From: Lithospermum erythrorhizon
Lineage: Eukaryota; Streptophyta; Magnoliopsida; Boraginales; Boraginaceae
NCBI GenBank assembly: GCA_019722365.1
Contig: JADFUC010001351.1
Coordinates: 1,984,001-2,048,000, forward strand
Direction: 5' to 3'
DNA length: 64,000 bases
How positions within the stretch are numbered: the first letter of the stretch is position 1; each line of letters opens with the position of its first letter. This document shows positions 49,179 through 61,189 of the stretch, one piece after another. The position numbers were made by a program, and so were the translations under genes. The notes beneath the pieces were generated by a model that worked only from the letters and a program-made list of their open reading frames with translations, was not told where the DNA came from and did no database searches.

Positions 49179-50258
49179 ACAATACTCCAACAGTGTACAC
49201 TCATTAATCATATCCTAAACAATTCAATGTTTTCCGTTCAACAATCAATTGAAGAGAATGTTATATATATGAGGTAGCTGGTAAGTTTGGATGCAGCTAT
49301 ATAGTCTATTAGTCTGACTCTACAGAAATATTGCATCACAACCTGAAAAAGGACAGTCCAAACAAGTCATATAGCTAGCAAGCTAGACTGAATATCTAAT
49401 ATAGGTGCACCAAAATTTCACAAGATTGTGTAGAATGTTTGCACTTCGGAGTAACATTAACCATCAGTGTTAAATAATGGATACTTGTTATTAGGGTTAA
49501 TGACGTCTTCAAACAAAAGTGTGCTTCATAATTAGACATCAAATTTGGAACAAATACCATTATTAATTAAAATAATTATACTCCCCAATTGAACGCACTA
49601 TATACTATTATCCTTTATATAATCATTGTTTTACTTTGAATGTGTTAATAGTACAATTAGACGACAAAGCAATGTTGTGATATAGTATAAAAGATAAACT
49701 GAATTAATTTAAAAAGCATAGTTTATTAATCATGCCAATAATAATTAATCAATCAAGCAACGCTAGTCTTCATAAGATTCATCTCTTTTCAGGATGACAC
49801 ACATATATATAGATCCAAATGCATTTGAAAAGATAGACAAGTTTATTGATAACTTTGAGGCAAAAAGATAATCTTTGCAAATAACAACAGATCTAAGAAA
49901 GTCATCTAAAAAGAAGAACTTTAATTTCTTGGTGTCTTCTATAGTTGACTATATCACATAGGATGTTGAAAAAGTAAAACCCTAAATCGAAAAATTTAAC
50001 AAAATAAAATGCAAGTTTGAGTTAAGGGTTAATAATAATGATGATATTCATAAAGTCAACTTATAACTAAAAGTCAACAAGATCTGGGATTGGAGGAAAA
50101 GGACAGAGCAGATTCTTGAAGCCATCATGATAAAATCATACATATAATGATAGATCTCAGAAAGAGTTAAACTGACAAAATGGGTATCTAGTTTTGAAAC
50201 ATAAAAATAAAAATCATAAAGGGAAATAAAATACAAAAGAGTAATGATGGAAACTGTT

Positions 50259-50260
50259 AC
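50259..50260 (-). other. Possible 5' splice site in the MIR166 primary transcript
   Basis: Read on the minus strand, downstream of the hairpin, ACAGAGAGAG|GTAACAG resembles a plant donor. Primary MIR166 transcripts are often spliced. The acceptor was not identified, so this is only a hint. Confidence 0.25.
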
Positions 50261-50515
50261 CTCTCTCTGTTTCAGTGACAGATAAAAGTTTCTGAGGGTC
50301 AAGATTTTCATCATTACACCAATCTGCTATTGCTTCATAGATCTCGGACATAAAACCAATTGTCCAAAAAAGACCTAGCTACATGTCCTAAAAACCAAAG
50401 AATCTTAAAAGAATAAAACCCATAATAAAATTGAAGTATGTACATGACTTACCAGATCTAAAATTAATTAAATTCTTCAATCTTGATTGGTTATTGAGAG
50501 GAAGCAATAATTTGG

Positions 50516-50536
50516 GGGGAATGAAGCCTGGTCCGA
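50516..50536 (-). ncRNA. MIR166: Mature miR166
   Basis: The 21-nt minus-strand sequence starts TCGGACCAGG and ends TTCATTCCCC. It is identical, as far as I know the family, to the conserved plant miR166. It sits on the 3' arm, as is normal for this family. Confidence 0.95.
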
Positions 50537-50636
50537 GGTACTAATACATGTTACAAAACCTATGTCCAAAATGATTAATTATCATATATCATAAGATAAA
50601 TGGAATCATATGTATTGGTTAGATCTAGATTAGTAG

Positions 50637-50657
50637 CCTCGAGCCAGACAACATACC
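50637..50657 (-). ncRNA. MIR166: miR166 star strand
   Basis: The minus-strand sequence GGTATGTTGTC followed by TGGCTCGAGG lies on the 5' arm and has the usual miR166* core TGTTGTCTGGCTCGAGG. Confidence 0.9.
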
Positions 50658-50689
50658 CCGCAAATGATATAACGCTACCTCCAATATTC

Positions 50690-53600
50690 TCGATTATTAT
50701 CATAATAATAAAACTATGACTTAGAGAAGGAGAGAAGAAAATATTATGGGGTGAGCTTTTGGGGTGAGGTTGAGGTAATGGATGAGAGAAATTAAGAGAA
50801 GATGTGAATTGTGTGAATGATTAAGAGAAGGGGGGATAGGATGATAAATAAAGGGGCTGGGGGAAAGAGGGTAAGTGAAAAAGGACAAACAAAGTCATAA
50901 AAGCAAAGCCAACAGACTCACAATCTACCCTACTATCAATTTCCCCCAAAAATACTTGTATTAATTAACTGAGAAATTATCTCATATTATTTCGTTTTTG
51001 TAATATGGACATTTGAGAATGAATAACATTATACAAGAATTTTAAAACAAGTTCAATTATATTAATATATTTATTAAAATAAATAGTAAAAATAAGAAAC
51101 GTCAACAAATTGGATAGGAAGGAGATATTAACAATCCAATACTCCGTATTGTAGCATAGTACTGTTCTAAATAATTTTCCTATTTTATGGATTTACCAAT
51201 ATTTATTAATAATAATGTTCGTGTACCGTTCGGTACGTGGGGAAAGGAAGAAATGGGATTTTAGCATCAACAGCATTAAGCTAAAATTTTGAGAATCTTA
51301 GGCTTAGTTTTGTTTTGGTAATTAGTCGATTATTTCGAATATTAATATATATTTTTTATAAGTAATTCATTATATTACTCATAAGATAATTGTTCATGTA
51401 CCGACTATTACATGTATCGGGTATTACGCAAACTAATTAACGGTATTGATGACAATGTCTTTCAAATTCAAAAATATTCAACATTCAGAAAAGAACCAAA
51501 TTATTTCACAATTCTTCCTTGATCCTTCCCCGGCGCATTCCATTTCCATTGTTCTTGAACCTATGAAAATTCATATACTATAATTATGAAAATAATCCGT
51601 CAATATGCAGATACTACACTCAAGTGAAAGTTTCAAGATCTTTTGGCAGTTAAAAAGGTCAGAATATCGGGCTTCTTCAAAAGCATAAAGAGAGAATGAA
51701 TTGGTTCATATTGCTATCTTGTTACTTTTGTGACTGCTACGATCCTCTACATTGTCATTCCTCCTTAATAAAGCATCTCAAGCCTATTTGAGATTCTCAT
51801 TTGAAATACATCGGCGTGAAATCTCGATAAGTTACTTTCTCGACGCAGTATTAACGATTAATTCTTCTTGAACTTGGCTCGGATGTCATTATTCGGGCAA
51901 TAGTGTCGGGTTCTTTCAAGCAAGTTCATGGGTAACAAATTAAATATGATAATAGAATATGAAGATCCAAGGTATATCGAACGTCATTTTTTTCTTTTAG
52001 GATGACCAATAGTGATTTCTTGATAATCCCTACTTTCAATCTGCATATATTATGTTAAAGATGAAGTATCTATCTTACCATTGTTTGCTTATTCAGATTC
52101 AACTTAAATGTACACCGAATTTCTCAAGTGTCTTGTGAGACTCTTAACAAACCCCAGAATTAATTTATTAGTTAATCCATAATATTTGCCCATTAAATTT
52201 TTATGGCAATAGTTATAGTAACATCTAGGTCTCTAACAAGAGATTCAAGTGTACTCATTTTTTTGTTTATCGCTTTAGCCACAAAATTTATTTTTTATGC
52301 TATCGCTTTTTGGTGATAATAAATAAGATTTTTACATTTTAACGTATTTTTGAGAGTTAATTATGGTTTGTCCTAGTAAGTATAGCAAAGTTACCAGTCC
52401 CAGCAGTTAACGAAGACGAATTACCGAAGAGATTCAAGCAGTTGTCCCTATTTTAACATTCTCCATTATTGCTTAATATTTCTGCTCGATTAAAGTAGCT
52501 TTTAAAATATATTGTTGAGATTTGCCCTATTAAGTTCCTAATTTTACACTAATTACACAATCAAAATACATCAATAAAATATATATATATTACAAAAATT
52601 AGGAACTTAATGGGGCCAAATCTCAAAAATTATATTTTGACCCCAAAACTAAGCTTTAATCGCGTGAAATGTTAAATAAATATTAATGACGTTAAGTAAA
52701 AATAGGACTCAAATTATAACCGTAAGGCATACTTTCATGACTATTTATGCCACGTCATACTTATCGTGACTAATGCCAAGAAATTTGCTACACTTACTCG
52801 GACCAAACCATCAATTATCTATACTTTTTGACTACTTTTTCTCTTAAAATAAATAATCAACTAATGATATTGTTTTAATTGATTGTCATTTTACATTTTC
52901 AACGATTTTTGAATATTTTTATTTTTCTTAATTTACGCTAAACGACTAAAACCACAATTAAAAAACAGATGGAGTATTATAGAGATAACTGACCGACAAT
53001 AAAATTAAACTCTAATAATATTTTCAGAGATGATTGGGCTAAGGTTGCTGGAAAGATTTTACCAATTAAAGCGGACATTTAAATTTGGTGGATTTGCATG
53101 GTGTGGGTAAGAAAGTAATTGCATGCATAGTGAAATAAAGGCCTGAAATAAATGAGTAACATGAAAGGTTGGGACCCTCGGTCAGTGTGTAACTTCATTT
53201 TCTAAGCTTGCGGGGGATTCATTTCTAAGCTTCCGGGGGAGATATTTGGGCTAAAATTCTAATAATATATGGCTATTAATTATTTGTTCATCTTTAAATT
53301 AATATTTAGTTCTTTAAATGATTATTCATAATAGTGAAAATCAATTTATTGTATTATTCCGTTGTTTTCACTATATATAATTAGGTTATTATAAATTGTT
53401 AGAAACTTTTAATCAGTCTGGAAGTCTAACTCATAATAACATTTTCATTTAATTTGGATACCCACCATGTTCACGTCACGACTCAAGATGAAACTCATAA
53501 ACTGGGGACGAAGACATACAAAACAAAACTAAAACTTGTAAAGTGAGGCCCGTAAACTGGGGCAAAAAAAATTAACACTTAAATTTGGCAATAGACCATT

Positions 53601-54728
53601 TTTACAGTAAAGTGTGTTTAAAATCAGGAAGTTTTAGAATTAGGAGAACATATTCCCCTCAACAACTTTTCAATCTCATCTTTATCTCTTCAATAATATC
53701 GTTGACCTTTGAATCTTTCTTGCCTTAATTTTTGCACCTCCATTGGCACATACACACATACTAGTCTGCAGTATAAAGTGCCTTTAAGTTTGCTTTCCCA
53801 TTCTTTCATTCATTCAATGTTATCTATCATTTCGAAATAATTGTAACATAATTTACTACTACTACTACCATTGCAGCTTTATGACTCTTAATTGATTAGT
53901 TTCGTTTGTCTGTAATGAGGTTCTTTGTCAATTTAATTAAATTACTAGAATCAATGCTAGCAAAAAGTTGAATGGAGTGGTTGAATTTTGAAAAGTGGGT
54001 AAAAGTCTGCCTTCCTTTTCCGCAAGTCCTTTTTGTTATAGTGGTCTATTTTATTTTTTCCATTTCTACTCTAAGTCAATCTATTTTTATTAATCCCTAA
54101 AATACAAGTAATTACCTCTTAAGATTTGGTTCATGTATGTGCTTGAGTAGTCTTAAATTCTATATTTCGATATCTATATTAAGTTCTATTCATAATGTAT
54201 TTTAATGTGGCAAAACATTTGTTTTTTCGTATAATTGTACATACTTGCCTGATAGTATCAATATTGGCTATTGCTACAAGATATCGAACTTAACTTGACC
54301 AGTTTGATAACTTATCCTATATTTCTCCCTAAAATTACTTCATTTACTTGGCTTGTATCCTCTATTTTAAATGTGTGTTACTAAAGTATGAACTAATTAA
54401 TAAGATTCTGGATCATTCTTTCTATTACCAAAAAATTGACTATTAAAGCCTGATATTATTATTTATTATTACTGCCTCCACCTATCAGATGAACTTTTAC
54501 ATCACCACACCAAAAACATAGTTCCGTTAGGGGGAGATTTGATTTATTGAGTTTGAAGATAAGATTCTTTTAAGACAAAACAAGAGAGAAATTAGCTCAA
54601 CGTAGGATGCCATTGGTGTTACGTTAGGATAGTGAAGACGAGAACATGAACACAAAAATAACCTCTTGAATTTCGGAATTTATAAAGAATAGTTTAACTA
54701 TTATTGAAAATAGTACTCTATGAGCTGG
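50690..54728. other. Intergenic DNA including the likely MIR166 upstream region
   Basis: 50700-50900 should hold the MIR166 promoter and leader; on the minus strand it is CT-rich and contains CCTTTATTTATC near 50845-50856, a weak TATA-like site. From there to 54728 no gene is supported. A short tandem duplication of a CATTTCTAAGCTT-G/C-CGGGGGA unit lies near 53196-53241, and an AT-rich, MITE-like patch ending GATGGAGTA near 52970. Confidence 0.45.
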
Positions 54729-55375
54729 TGTCGGACCCTCTCCTGCTACCTTTTAGTGGCCATTATGTATTAATTTATACGTTGATGTCGCTCAACGAGG
54801 CCCCGCAAGCATCTGCTACCCATTACCAATGGCCGTTATCCGGCAGACATGATTAATTTATGCTACAATAGCTATTTGGTTTACGTTGCTGCAACTCCTT
54901 TTTTTGTTTATGTTAGCTTGGCAGCATCTGTTCCAATCAAGCTTTCCCTCGATATAACCGGCTTTGGCATTTTATTGGCAGGTTCAAAAGCCGAAATGAT
55001 TATCTTGGAAGTTCCATAAATTCTGCGCTGCCCAAGCTCTTCCTGAGGTTACTTTAATGACACTCATTACTCTCAAAGAACTGATAGTAGTAGGGTCTTT
55101 TCATATCCTATATAAATACCAACATTCACTCTTCATTAAAGGTAATGCCATTTGCTTTCCACATATTTATTTCACTTCTCTTAAATACTCCACATACTAA
55201 CTCGATCGGTTTGGAGGTCTCGGTCACCACATGGCCACACTTACAGATACCACGACTGACCACCTACACCTCACGCTGACTTTGGCAGGCGAGTCGGGAT
55301 ATATTGACCTACCTGCTTAACCATATCCACTGCGAACACTATGCTACGTAAAAGTCCAATAGCCGACGCATTAAG
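54729..55375 (+). repeat. Probable 5' LTR of the Tat-like element (approximate limits)
   Basis: It starts near TGTCGGACCC, contains a TATA box, and is followed by the first gag-like DNA. Inside it, two similar stretches (54745-54785 and 54810-54865, each with CTGCTACC, TGGCC(A/G)TTAT and ATTAATTTAT) look like a partial internal duplication. The downstream end and primer-binding site could not be fixed. Confidence 0.45.
55111..55118 (+). promoter_or_regulatory. LTR TATA box
   Basis: TATAAATA, preceded by CCTA and followed about 25 bases later by TTCATTAAAGGTAATG, the usual spacing for a plant LTR transcription start. Confidence 0.5.
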
Positions 55376-55839
55376 TTTCCAAATGAGGTCCACATCTCAA
55401 AGAAGTCAACATCCTCAAAATCGATCATTTGCCCGTGGGGGACCTAAAGAACCCACGCAACAAATATGTTTGGACAACAGCAACTCCATCGCAAATGCCT
55501 CAAGACGCCGATATTAAGACCCTTTCCCCCAAGCCGAAGCTATATTCCAACAACGACTGCGAGAAAGTGGCAAAGACGGGAACAGGAGCGATGTGCACTA
55601 GAGTATACTGTATCACCGCGAGACCCGAGACTTCAAAGCGATAGCGATTTAACATGACGAGTCTCACGCTCTACAAGACGAGGTCTATAAGACTACGTGA
55701 TTTCGAGACACAAAAACAAGTCCTCGCGATCTCTCACAGTGCTTGCCTCGTTGACCCAAATGAGTAGCCTTACACAGGTTAAACGATTTGTGCTAAGATG
55801 ATGGCCTTAGTCGTTCTGACGGGGTCAAACTTCCACAGT

Positions 55840-56720
55840 TCAACCTTTAATGACGGAAGCAAAGAGTCAACACTGGCGGGGTTCATCGCACATGACCATA
55901 ACGTCCAATAACGCGGATGTGTATGCTAAGGCATTTCTAAATAGCCTCGGGCGGAAAAGCCTCGATCGTATATTGTCGCTTCAAATCCATCGATTCATAT
56001 CAGTTACGGCGGACGCTTGGTCACAAGTTTGGTACCGCCATAATGCATTCACGCAGATAAACGATATCGAAGGACATAAAGTAGAGTCTTTAATGAGTCG
56101 AACGCCTATCATAAGAGGTACAAAGATCTCATAAGATTCCAACATGATCTACAAGATCGCTTATATGGTACTTTTTAACGGGTTTGCTCACGGTAGCTTA
56201 AGAAAGCCCTATTGCTAAAAAGTCCCCTCTCGAAAGATGCATTAACCAAAGAGTTTAAGCAATACATCGAGTTGAGATCTTAAATAGAAAGAAATGAAAG
56301 CACTCACCTAGTGGGAAACTGCCATAAAGCAATGAGAGGACAAAGTCACCAGCACTCTCCAAAGGTAGAAAAGAATACAGCGAGACAGGGGGCAACCCTC
56401 TCGAAAGAGGCTACACTCCCTTCCACCACCTCCCCGAGGCTTGGTATAATTTAATCAACCTGCACCCCTGTGAGTATAACCAACGGTAAACCCCTTTCGG
56501 TAGTCAGCTTACACGTAGATATTTTCACAAGTACAAGACAAGAACCTTTTACCCAAACCCGTCAATGAAGGGGGCACCCGAAAGAGTGACAAAAATTTAT
56601 AATTTAATACCACTCCTGAACATGGCCATAATACAAACAACTGCAGAATTCTGAAAGTAGAAATAGAGAAACTAATCAAGCGAGGATACTTGAGGGAGTT
56701 CGGGAGGTCTCGGACAAGGA
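55840..56720 (+). pseudogene. gag remnant
   Basis: An open stretch at 55850-56134 includes KAFLNSLGRKSLDRI and AWSQVWYRHNAFTQI, fitting the capsid-like core of plant gypsy gag. Further on, 56614-56712 reads EHGHNTNNCRILKVEIEKLI and continues KRGYLREFG, the conserved gag C-terminal region around the zinc-knuckle-like HxHxxxxC motif. Several frameshifts and stops separate the two. Confidence 0.6.
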
Positions 56721-56899
56721 AGGCCACAGGGCGCCAAGTATAGTCCACCTCAACCCAAGGACGTGAGAACCTCAAGTAGAAACTACCTCCCCCAAGCGGT
56801 CATAGTCGAATCGACACTATCTCAAAGTAATGTTATGAGAAGCCGATTCCCTAAATGCATCGGAAGAACTATTCTCGACGGAAGTATACAACACAGCGG

Positions 56900-57390
56900 A
56901 ATGATTTTCGAGCGAGCCAATATTGTTCTCCGACAAATAATTAAAGGAATCGAGCTTCCACACGCATGACCCTCAGAGTCATAGCCCCCTAATAGCGAAC
57001 TTCACAGCCGAAACGACGCTACTGAAAAGGAAGTTCAACAGATATAATTTGCATCTTTAGCACTTATGACAAACAGCTTACTCAGTCACATATATCCCAT
57101 CGCCACTCACGACAGATTCACCGACGGTAGTATATCCCTGGGAATTGCCACGCCGATCTAACGGTCGGGGATGTGAAACAAAAACTACAACAATCAAAGC
57201 CTAGTTTACAAGTGGTTGACATAAAACCTAATTCTTCATACAACGGGCTGATCGGGAGCACTAACATCGACAAAGATTAAGAGCGATAGTGTCTCCGTTG
57301 CACCTCAAGTTAAAATTCCCAAATGCCAGGGGGCATAGCGAAGTCATGGAACCAAAAGAAAGCAAGGATACGCATCAAGCCTACCACTCA
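56900..57390 (+). pseudogene. Aspartic protease remnant
   Basis: Frames with KGIELPHA (about 56946), VVDIKPNSSYNGLIG (about 57213) and LKLKFPNARGHSEV (about 57307) follow the order of the protease and the protease-RT linker in Tat elements. I do not see an intact D-S/T-G active-site triplet. Confidence 0.5.
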
Positions 57391-57599
57391 AACAAGCCAA
57401 TGGCGTAGTTTAAAAGAAACGTATGCTCTAGAAAAATTCAACTCTTATGATAAGAACGGTGAGAAAAGCGGCCGATACCGCACGAAGAGGTAGAAGAAAT
57501 TCCATTCAACCTTGCAAACGAAGAGCGAAGTCTTCGAGCTGGGAAGGAAGCCGACGATACCTACAGAGACGCTGATTTCTTATTAGGAATTCAAGACAT

Positions 57600-58260
57600 G
57601 CCGAGTAGACTCCCAGGCGATGCATCGATTACATATGGATTCAATGTCTGCCCCATATGCAAGTGCCGAACCTTTAGCTATGAGAAGAATATATTTATAC
57701 GAATCAAATCAGGCTTCCATCAAGTCTTGTTATCATGAACGATTATTGGTGAAAAATCTAACAACAAATGGAGTGATGCACCGACTTCACAAGCTTAAAT
57801 AAAGCTTGTCCCAAATACTTTACCCGCTACCCCTCGTCAAGATCGGGTGGATGATGCTACAAGTACGGTTCACTCTACGACGCATCGGCCGGATATCACC
57901 GTACGCCAGATGCTACCAGAGGACGAGGAAAAAACAACCTTCTTTATAGAGTATGCCTTATTTTGTTTGAAATTCATGCCCTTTGGGTTGAAAAAATGCA
58001 GGCTATATACTAAGAATGTTAAACACAATATTCGGGATCAACAGTGGTGAAATACTGAGATCTACGCCGACGTATGTTGAAGAGCAAGAGAAGGGGAACC
58101 ATTTAGAAAACCCAAGGAGACGTGTCAATGCTTGCGTGCTTACAAGTTAATCAATCCCGTCCGAGTCACCTCGGGAAATTCCTTGTGCTACATGATCACC
58201 GAAAGCGGGCATCGAGCCAAATCCCGAGCAAGATAAAGGAACTTGTGACAATGGCCACCA
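57600..58260 (+). pseudogene. Reverse transcriptase remnant
   Basis: Conserved words survive in different frames: SLNKACPK near 57789-57813, DASAGY near 57878, then MLPEDEEKTTFF and KFMPFGLKK (57910-58000), then GKFLVL near 58172 and CLAAS near 58300. The catalytic YxDD motif is not seen. At least four frame changes and several stops are needed to follow the domain. Confidence 0.8.
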
Positions 58261-58439
58261 AAGAGCTATAAGGATGTCCAAAAAGTCGACAAAGTTGCTT
58301 AGCTGCCTCAGTCGCCCATCCTAAGCCTGAGATAGAACCTTCCATTCTTTAAAGAATCCCTCAGACGAGCCTCAAGAAAAACTTTCGCTGACGAAGAGCG
58401 CCGCATATACCTTGATTAACCGGAAGAATATCCGTCACC

Positions 58440-58850
58440 AAAATTGTTGTCATGAAATGAGATAATAGAGGAATTGCAAATGCACTGGCATTTTATGGAG
58501 CTGATCAAGAAGGTAATCGGTCCGTGAAACAGGGGCACTCAAAAGTCTATCTATTACGCGAATAATGTCTCCAATCGGGCTGAGGAAAACTACCCAACTA
58601 TTGGATAAATTTGCGTCAAGAAGTTGCTCATCTCCTCCGTAAAGCCTGCCAAGATATACTCTCGAGGCCCATCCCGTAGCGGATCACGTACTCAACACCG
58701 AAAAGGATTTTGGCGAGTTCAGCTCTCTCAGGGCGACTCACAACATGAGCAATTGAACTAAGTGACTTTGATATATCTTATGAGCCTCGAGCAAGCATCA
58801 AATGCCAAGCCCTCGCGGATTTCATAATGGAATGCACAACGAGGCCACCT
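58440..58850 (+). pseudogene. First RNase H remnant
   Basis: SVYYANNVSNRAEENYPTIG (58548-58610) followed by LSDFDISYEPRASIKCQALA (from about 58758) match the RNase H region that directly follows RT in plant gypsy elements. Frames are broken between them. Confidence 0.65.
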
Positions 58851-58929
58851 CCCACAAAGCTTAAAGGGACTGTAAGAGTAGTTTCTGTAACTAACACCGA
58901 ACGGATTCTCAGATGTGTATTTTGTTTAA

Positions 58930-59330
58930 ACAAAGAAAGTGGTCAATAAGGGATCAGTTTCAGCCTATGGGCCCAACGGAATAAAAATGGAATATTCTCT
59001 CCGCTTTAGGGGCCGAGGCTACGAATACCAACGAGCGGAGTACGAATATGGTGGCGTGGTCGAACCGCGCATTATTCGGGGAGTTCGGCTAAATTTTGGG
59101 CGCGAAGAGATTCCAAATTGATGATGGATCAAATCCGGGGCGACTGTGGGATCAAGAACAAATCTCTTGTAAGGTATCACGCTAAGGCCACAACCTTGGC
59201 AAAAGACTTCACCCGCATTGTCTTCGAACACATACCACGCACCAAGAATGAAGAGGCAGATCGGTTGTCAAAACTTGCCACCACTTATTACGATGAACTA
59301 CCAAAAGAGGTCTCTTTATGTCGAGGTTCT
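58930..59330 (+). pseudogene. Second (archaeal-type) RNase H remnant
   Basis: SAYGPNGIKMEYSLRF (58963-59010), then LVRYHAKATTLAKDFTRIVF and EHIPRTKNEEADRLSKLATT (59162-59290) fit the additional RNase H typical of Tat elements; the EADRLSKLA word is its conserved C-terminal part. A frameshift near 59030-59120 splits it. Confidence 0.7.
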
Positions 59331-59339
59331 GCACCTAAA

Positions 59340-60430
59340 AGGCCTGCTAAGCAGACACCTATAAAAGCCGTTTCTAGAGGAATACCAGGATTGGAGAACA
59401 GATATAGCCAAATTCCTACAGGAGGGGTTATTACTCACACTCAATTGGGCGTGAGAGAAAAATCAGCTATGGTAACTGCAGTTTTAATGTGTGTACGGTA
59501 TGGCCAGACGAAATCCTTCGAGGACCATTGTCATGCTATGCGTATCCCAAGGAATTATCCAAAAGCTGTTATATGAAGTACAATGGGATTCATGCGACTG
59601 GGCCATATTAAATGTGGGAAGATCCCTAGAATCCAAGATAACCCGCACGGGTTTTTTCTGGCCCGCCATGGTCAAAGATTCAGCAGACTTCGTCCAAAAA
59701 TGCATAGCGTGTCAAAAATTAGAAATGACCCTCACCACCTTCTCAACCACGATGACCCCCCATAATTAGCCCCATTCCCTTCGCCGCTGCAGGAATAGAC
59801 TTGTGTCAGGGAAAACCTGTCACAAAGGATCGGGCAGTACGCGGTGGTAGCAAAATGAACTATTTCAAAGAAAATGGTAGAAGCTTTGCTAGCAAAGATT
59901 AAAGGAGTGACACGGTGCGATTTTTATGGAAACAAGTCCTAACTCGCTTTGGTATCCTACTGACCATTCGGCCAACAGGCCTGGCCCGCTAGCTCCGTCC
60001 CCGTTAAAGAATTCTCATGAGAAGACAACATAGAACATCGATTCGCCCCCGTGTACTATCCCCAAGCAAGTAATGAATCGAACCATATTCAAAGGGATAA
60101 AAAAGAATCTGGTCTAGAGTGGGGCATCCGGGGACTTTGATGAGGAATCGCTAACGGTGTTACATGGCCCCGCGAACTACACTTAACACGCCATTTGGGT
60201 GAAACTCCTTTAGTTATCAGACACTAAAGTCAGTTCCTCCCAAAGGGAGGTAGCCTACCAAGATGGAGGCATAGGTTCAACGTAAATTCAAAACTCCCAT
60301 GCTTTGAAGGAACAACTAAACTATCGATGAAATGGATAAAGCTCTGTTCACCACACAAAAATATAAGCACCTCATGGCTCGCTCTTATAACCGAAGGGTG
60401 AAAGGTCGCCAATTCTGTGTGGGCGACTCC
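59340..60430 (+). pseudogene. Integrase remnant
   Basis: The zinc-binding end is seen as GHIKCGK in one frame and GFFWPAMVKDSADFVQKC followed by IACQK in another (59600-59720). The core is heavily broken, but VYYPQASNES (about 60051) sits where the core's conserved YHPQ-type motif belongs. The C-terminal portion, SYNRRVKGRQFCVGD (60382-60425), is clear. No intact DDE set can be assembled from what I see. Confidence 0.7.
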
Positions 60431-61189
60431 AGATGAACAAACTCAACCCTGGGCTGGAAGGATCAAGACGTATAAGCCGCCTTCTGTACCTGCATATTGT
60501 CAATGGCTTCGAAGAGATGGACGGAAAGCCGCCCCATGCACTGCAATTTAATCCAAGCTAAGTAAGTTCTATTATTAATTGTAGGTTCGCTACGGACCTA
60601 TTTAAATTATGTCAAATATTGCCAATGAATGCTCGGAGTTGTACAACATTCGGAATATCAACATTTTGTAAGGCAAAATAGAACGATCAATGGTACTAAA
60701 GAAGTATTATTATAAATAAATATTCCATAAAAAAATTTACTCATGTATGTTTATTACTATGCCGAATCAAGACAATAAGCCGCTAGTCGCTTAGAATTTC
60801 CCTTAATAAAAGAAAGACTATTGCAGACCCCAAGTCAAGGTATAGCCAAGGCTATAAACCTTGATAGTCTTCCTCTCAATTATAACGACTCACTCCCTCA
60901 AGACCCTCTCCTAGATGAATCGGGAGGCGGAGGAAGTAATCATAAGTGCGCAAAGGCATTCTTTGTAATAGCTCCCTTATTTTGGTAAAGACAACTATTA
61001 GAAGGGGACAGGACATATAACACATAACGAAAATTAAGTTGCAAAAAGGTTCAAATAGTCAAGTAAAACAAAATTCAATCAGACAAGAACGTTGTAACGT
61101 AAATAAAACCACAACCCGAAATAACAACAAAAAAGAAGTCCAAACAAAGAAAAACATTGTCAAATATGGTTATAGAAGATAGTGGGATA

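Larger units (their letters stand above)
46651..50495. other. Intergenic DNA, mostly transposon debris
   Basis: 46840-47080 and 48180-48480 carry repeated phrases such as TTTGGTCC, GGGACCAAAA and GGCGACCAAA, typical of non-autonomous plant elements. 47400-47490 is G-rich. No coding region is supported; the 72-codon frame at 47982-48200 has no recognised domain. Confidence 0.5.
50498..50680 (-). ncRNA. MIR166: MIR166 microRNA precursor hairpin
   Basis: Read on the minus strand, the 5' arm carries the star strand (50637-50657: GGTATGTTGTC then TGGCTCGAGG) and the 3' arm the mature miRNA (50516-50536). They pair with two-base 3' overhangs, mostly canonically plus a few G-U pairs and mismatches, as expected of a Dicer-like duplex. 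The stem goes on into the loop side (GAGGCTACTAAT against ATTAGTACCTC) and below the duplex (ATTTGCGGGG against CCCCCCAAAT); the loop region is about 100 nt. miR166 guides cleavage of class III HD-ZIP mRNAs, which control leaf polarity, meristem and vascular patterning. A pyrimidine-rich stretch upstream (about 50830-50700) and a GT donor downstream (50260) suggest a longer, spliced primary transcript. Genes for this miRNA are usually multi-copy; which member this is cannot be told. Confidence 0.95.
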
